64,000 bases of DNA from Cynocephalus volans (Eukaryota; Chordata; Mammalia; Dermoptera; Cynocephalidae). Made by a program: the position numbers and the translations under genes. Of the stretch, positions 63,007 through 64,000 are shown one piece after another (the first letter of the stretch is position 1; each line of letters opens with the position of its first letter). The stretch spans positions 30,928,293-30,992,292 of the forward strand of contig NC_084469.1 in NCBI RefSeq assembly GCF_027409185.1, given 5' to 3'. The notes beneath the pieces were generated by a model. It did not search any database. It saw only the letters and a program-made list of their open reading frames with translations, and was not told where the DNA came from.

Positions 63007-64000
63007 CACCCAGGGACCCAGTGTAAACAGCCCAGGCCCTGTGTCCTGGTGGGGAAGGCTCCACCCATGAAGGCCAGAGATGAAGTCTGGCGTGCAAGGG
63101 AGAAACGCTCTTTTCCTCAGGGCCAAATGCCTTAACTCGAACCCACCTGCCTTCATCCACAGCCCAGACCCCTCCTGGGCCAGGGAGGAAGCTCCCTCTG
63201 GGACAGACACCTGACTCTGCTCCGAGACTGAAAGCCAGACCTCTAGCAACCCCTCCCAACCTCCCCAAGGTCTCAGCCCCTCCTGGGCCTCGCTGGCCAG
63301 ACATCTTTGATGCCGCCGTCTCTCTTTTCTTTAAGGCTTCAGGCAGCACGCACAGGTTCTGGCAGCCATCTCAGGCAGGACTGGGCGCTGAGCTTGCAGC
63401 CGAAGGCCTTGTCCCAACCAACCAGTGTTTCTGGGAGCAGCTTGAAGGGCTGACCTTGCAGCCGGAGAGCCAAGGGTACTTTGCTGTCACTGCTGTGTTC
63501 CCAGAGACCGAGCAGCCAGGTGCTGGGGCCAGTGGACTCAGAAGTGCTGGTGCTGGTGGCGGAGGGGCTAGGACTTTGGGGTTAGACCTGGGGTCCCTTC
63601 TCTGAAGGCCGCATTCCTGACACTCACTTGTTCTATGTAACTCAACTTCCACGACTGCAGTAACAGGTGACCCAGGCCAGGGCCTGGGAAAGAGAATTTT
63701 GGAGGCCTGAGGTGCCCACCAGAGTTCTGAACAAGACTCATGCCCAACACCCTCTGGAGCTTTATCACAAAAAGTCAGGTGATCACACTAACTCCTTTCA
63801 GATTTTCTGGAGGGGTGTTTTGGAAGTGGCTTGCTTACTTCTGCCCTCCCTCCAACTCCACTTTCCCAGAGTCAGATGGGGACCCATCTGAGCACCCCCA
63901 GCTGTCTCTACCTAGCATCTGGAGCGAAGGAGACACATACACACTCCCTCTCCACCAGTCTGTGCCTTAGAGGCCTGTTCAACCTGCCAAATGGTGAGAG
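63007..64000 (+). other. CTNS: CTNS 3' UTR (continues past the window)
   Basis: No AATAAA or ATTAAA is visible before the window end, so the 3' end probably lies further right. It contains the LKG tail exon. Confidence 0.65.
63336..63453 (+). CDS. CTNS: CTNS alternative last exon (cystinosin-LKG tail)
   Basis: Acceptor TTTTCTTTAAG at 63325-63335. Joined to the donor at 62988 it gives GG|G CTT CAG and continues LQAARTGSGSHLRQDWALSL to SGSSLKG, then TGA at 63451. The total is exactly 400 codons, the length of human cystinosin-LKG, whose tail it resembles. It replaces the GYDQL lysosomal signal; the human form also reaches the plasma membrane. In the main transcript this stretch is 3' UTR. Confidence 0.9.

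Overview
This is vertebrate nuclear DNA from a placental mammal. It is intron-rich, with GT-AG splice junctions, a CpG-rich head-to-head promoter and the usual mammalian repeats (L1, L2, MIR, MaLR, MER5/MER20-type hAT). Exon by exon it is the locus syntenic with human 17p13: TRPV1 (minus strand, 5' part only), SHPK (minus, complete) and CTNS (plus, complete coding region). No Alu was seen. Instead there is a young, abundant SINE whose body resembles tRNA-Ile, present as monomers and tandem dimers and flanked by clean target-site duplications. That matches my memory of the CYN-SINEs of colugos (Dermoptera), so a colugo is my best guess; this is inference, not proof.

Layout. Positions 582-7397 hold seven coding exons of TRPV1 (residues 1-461: N-terminus, ankyrin domain, S1). 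The rest of the channel lies left of the window. Positions 7398-19297 are TRPV1 5' flank or 5' UTR introns, mostly old repeats. Positions 19648-45149 hold all seven exons of SHPK; the joined reading frame is 478 codons, equal to human. Positions 45150-45770 are a compact CpG-rich bidirectional promoter. Positions 48953-63006 hold the ten coding exons of CTNS; the joined frame is 367 codons, equal to human. A further exon at 63336-63453 reconstructs the alternative 400-residue cystinosin-LKG form.

Function. CTNS exports cystine from lysosomes with protons. SHPK phosphorylates sedoheptulose and feeds the pentose phosphate pathway. TRPV1 is the heat and capsaicin cation channel. They are neighbours, not a pathway, although SHPK and CTNS share a promoter region. 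In humans a recurrent 57-kb deletion causing cystinosis removes most of this same interval.

The most unusual structures are: a direct duplication of about 0.65-0.7 kb that brackets the SHPK/CTNS promoter; a 40-bp tailless 5S-rRNA-derived retroinsertion with a perfect 14-bp target duplication in a TRPV1 intron; an arginine where human TRPV1 has the PKA-site Ser117; a twin-primed (5'-inverted) L1; a four-layer nest of transposons in SHPK intron 5; and a polypurine / CAG / TTTG compound repeat in SHPK intron 6. I found no unknown gene system. The genes are recognisable orthologues and the novelty lies in the structures around them.
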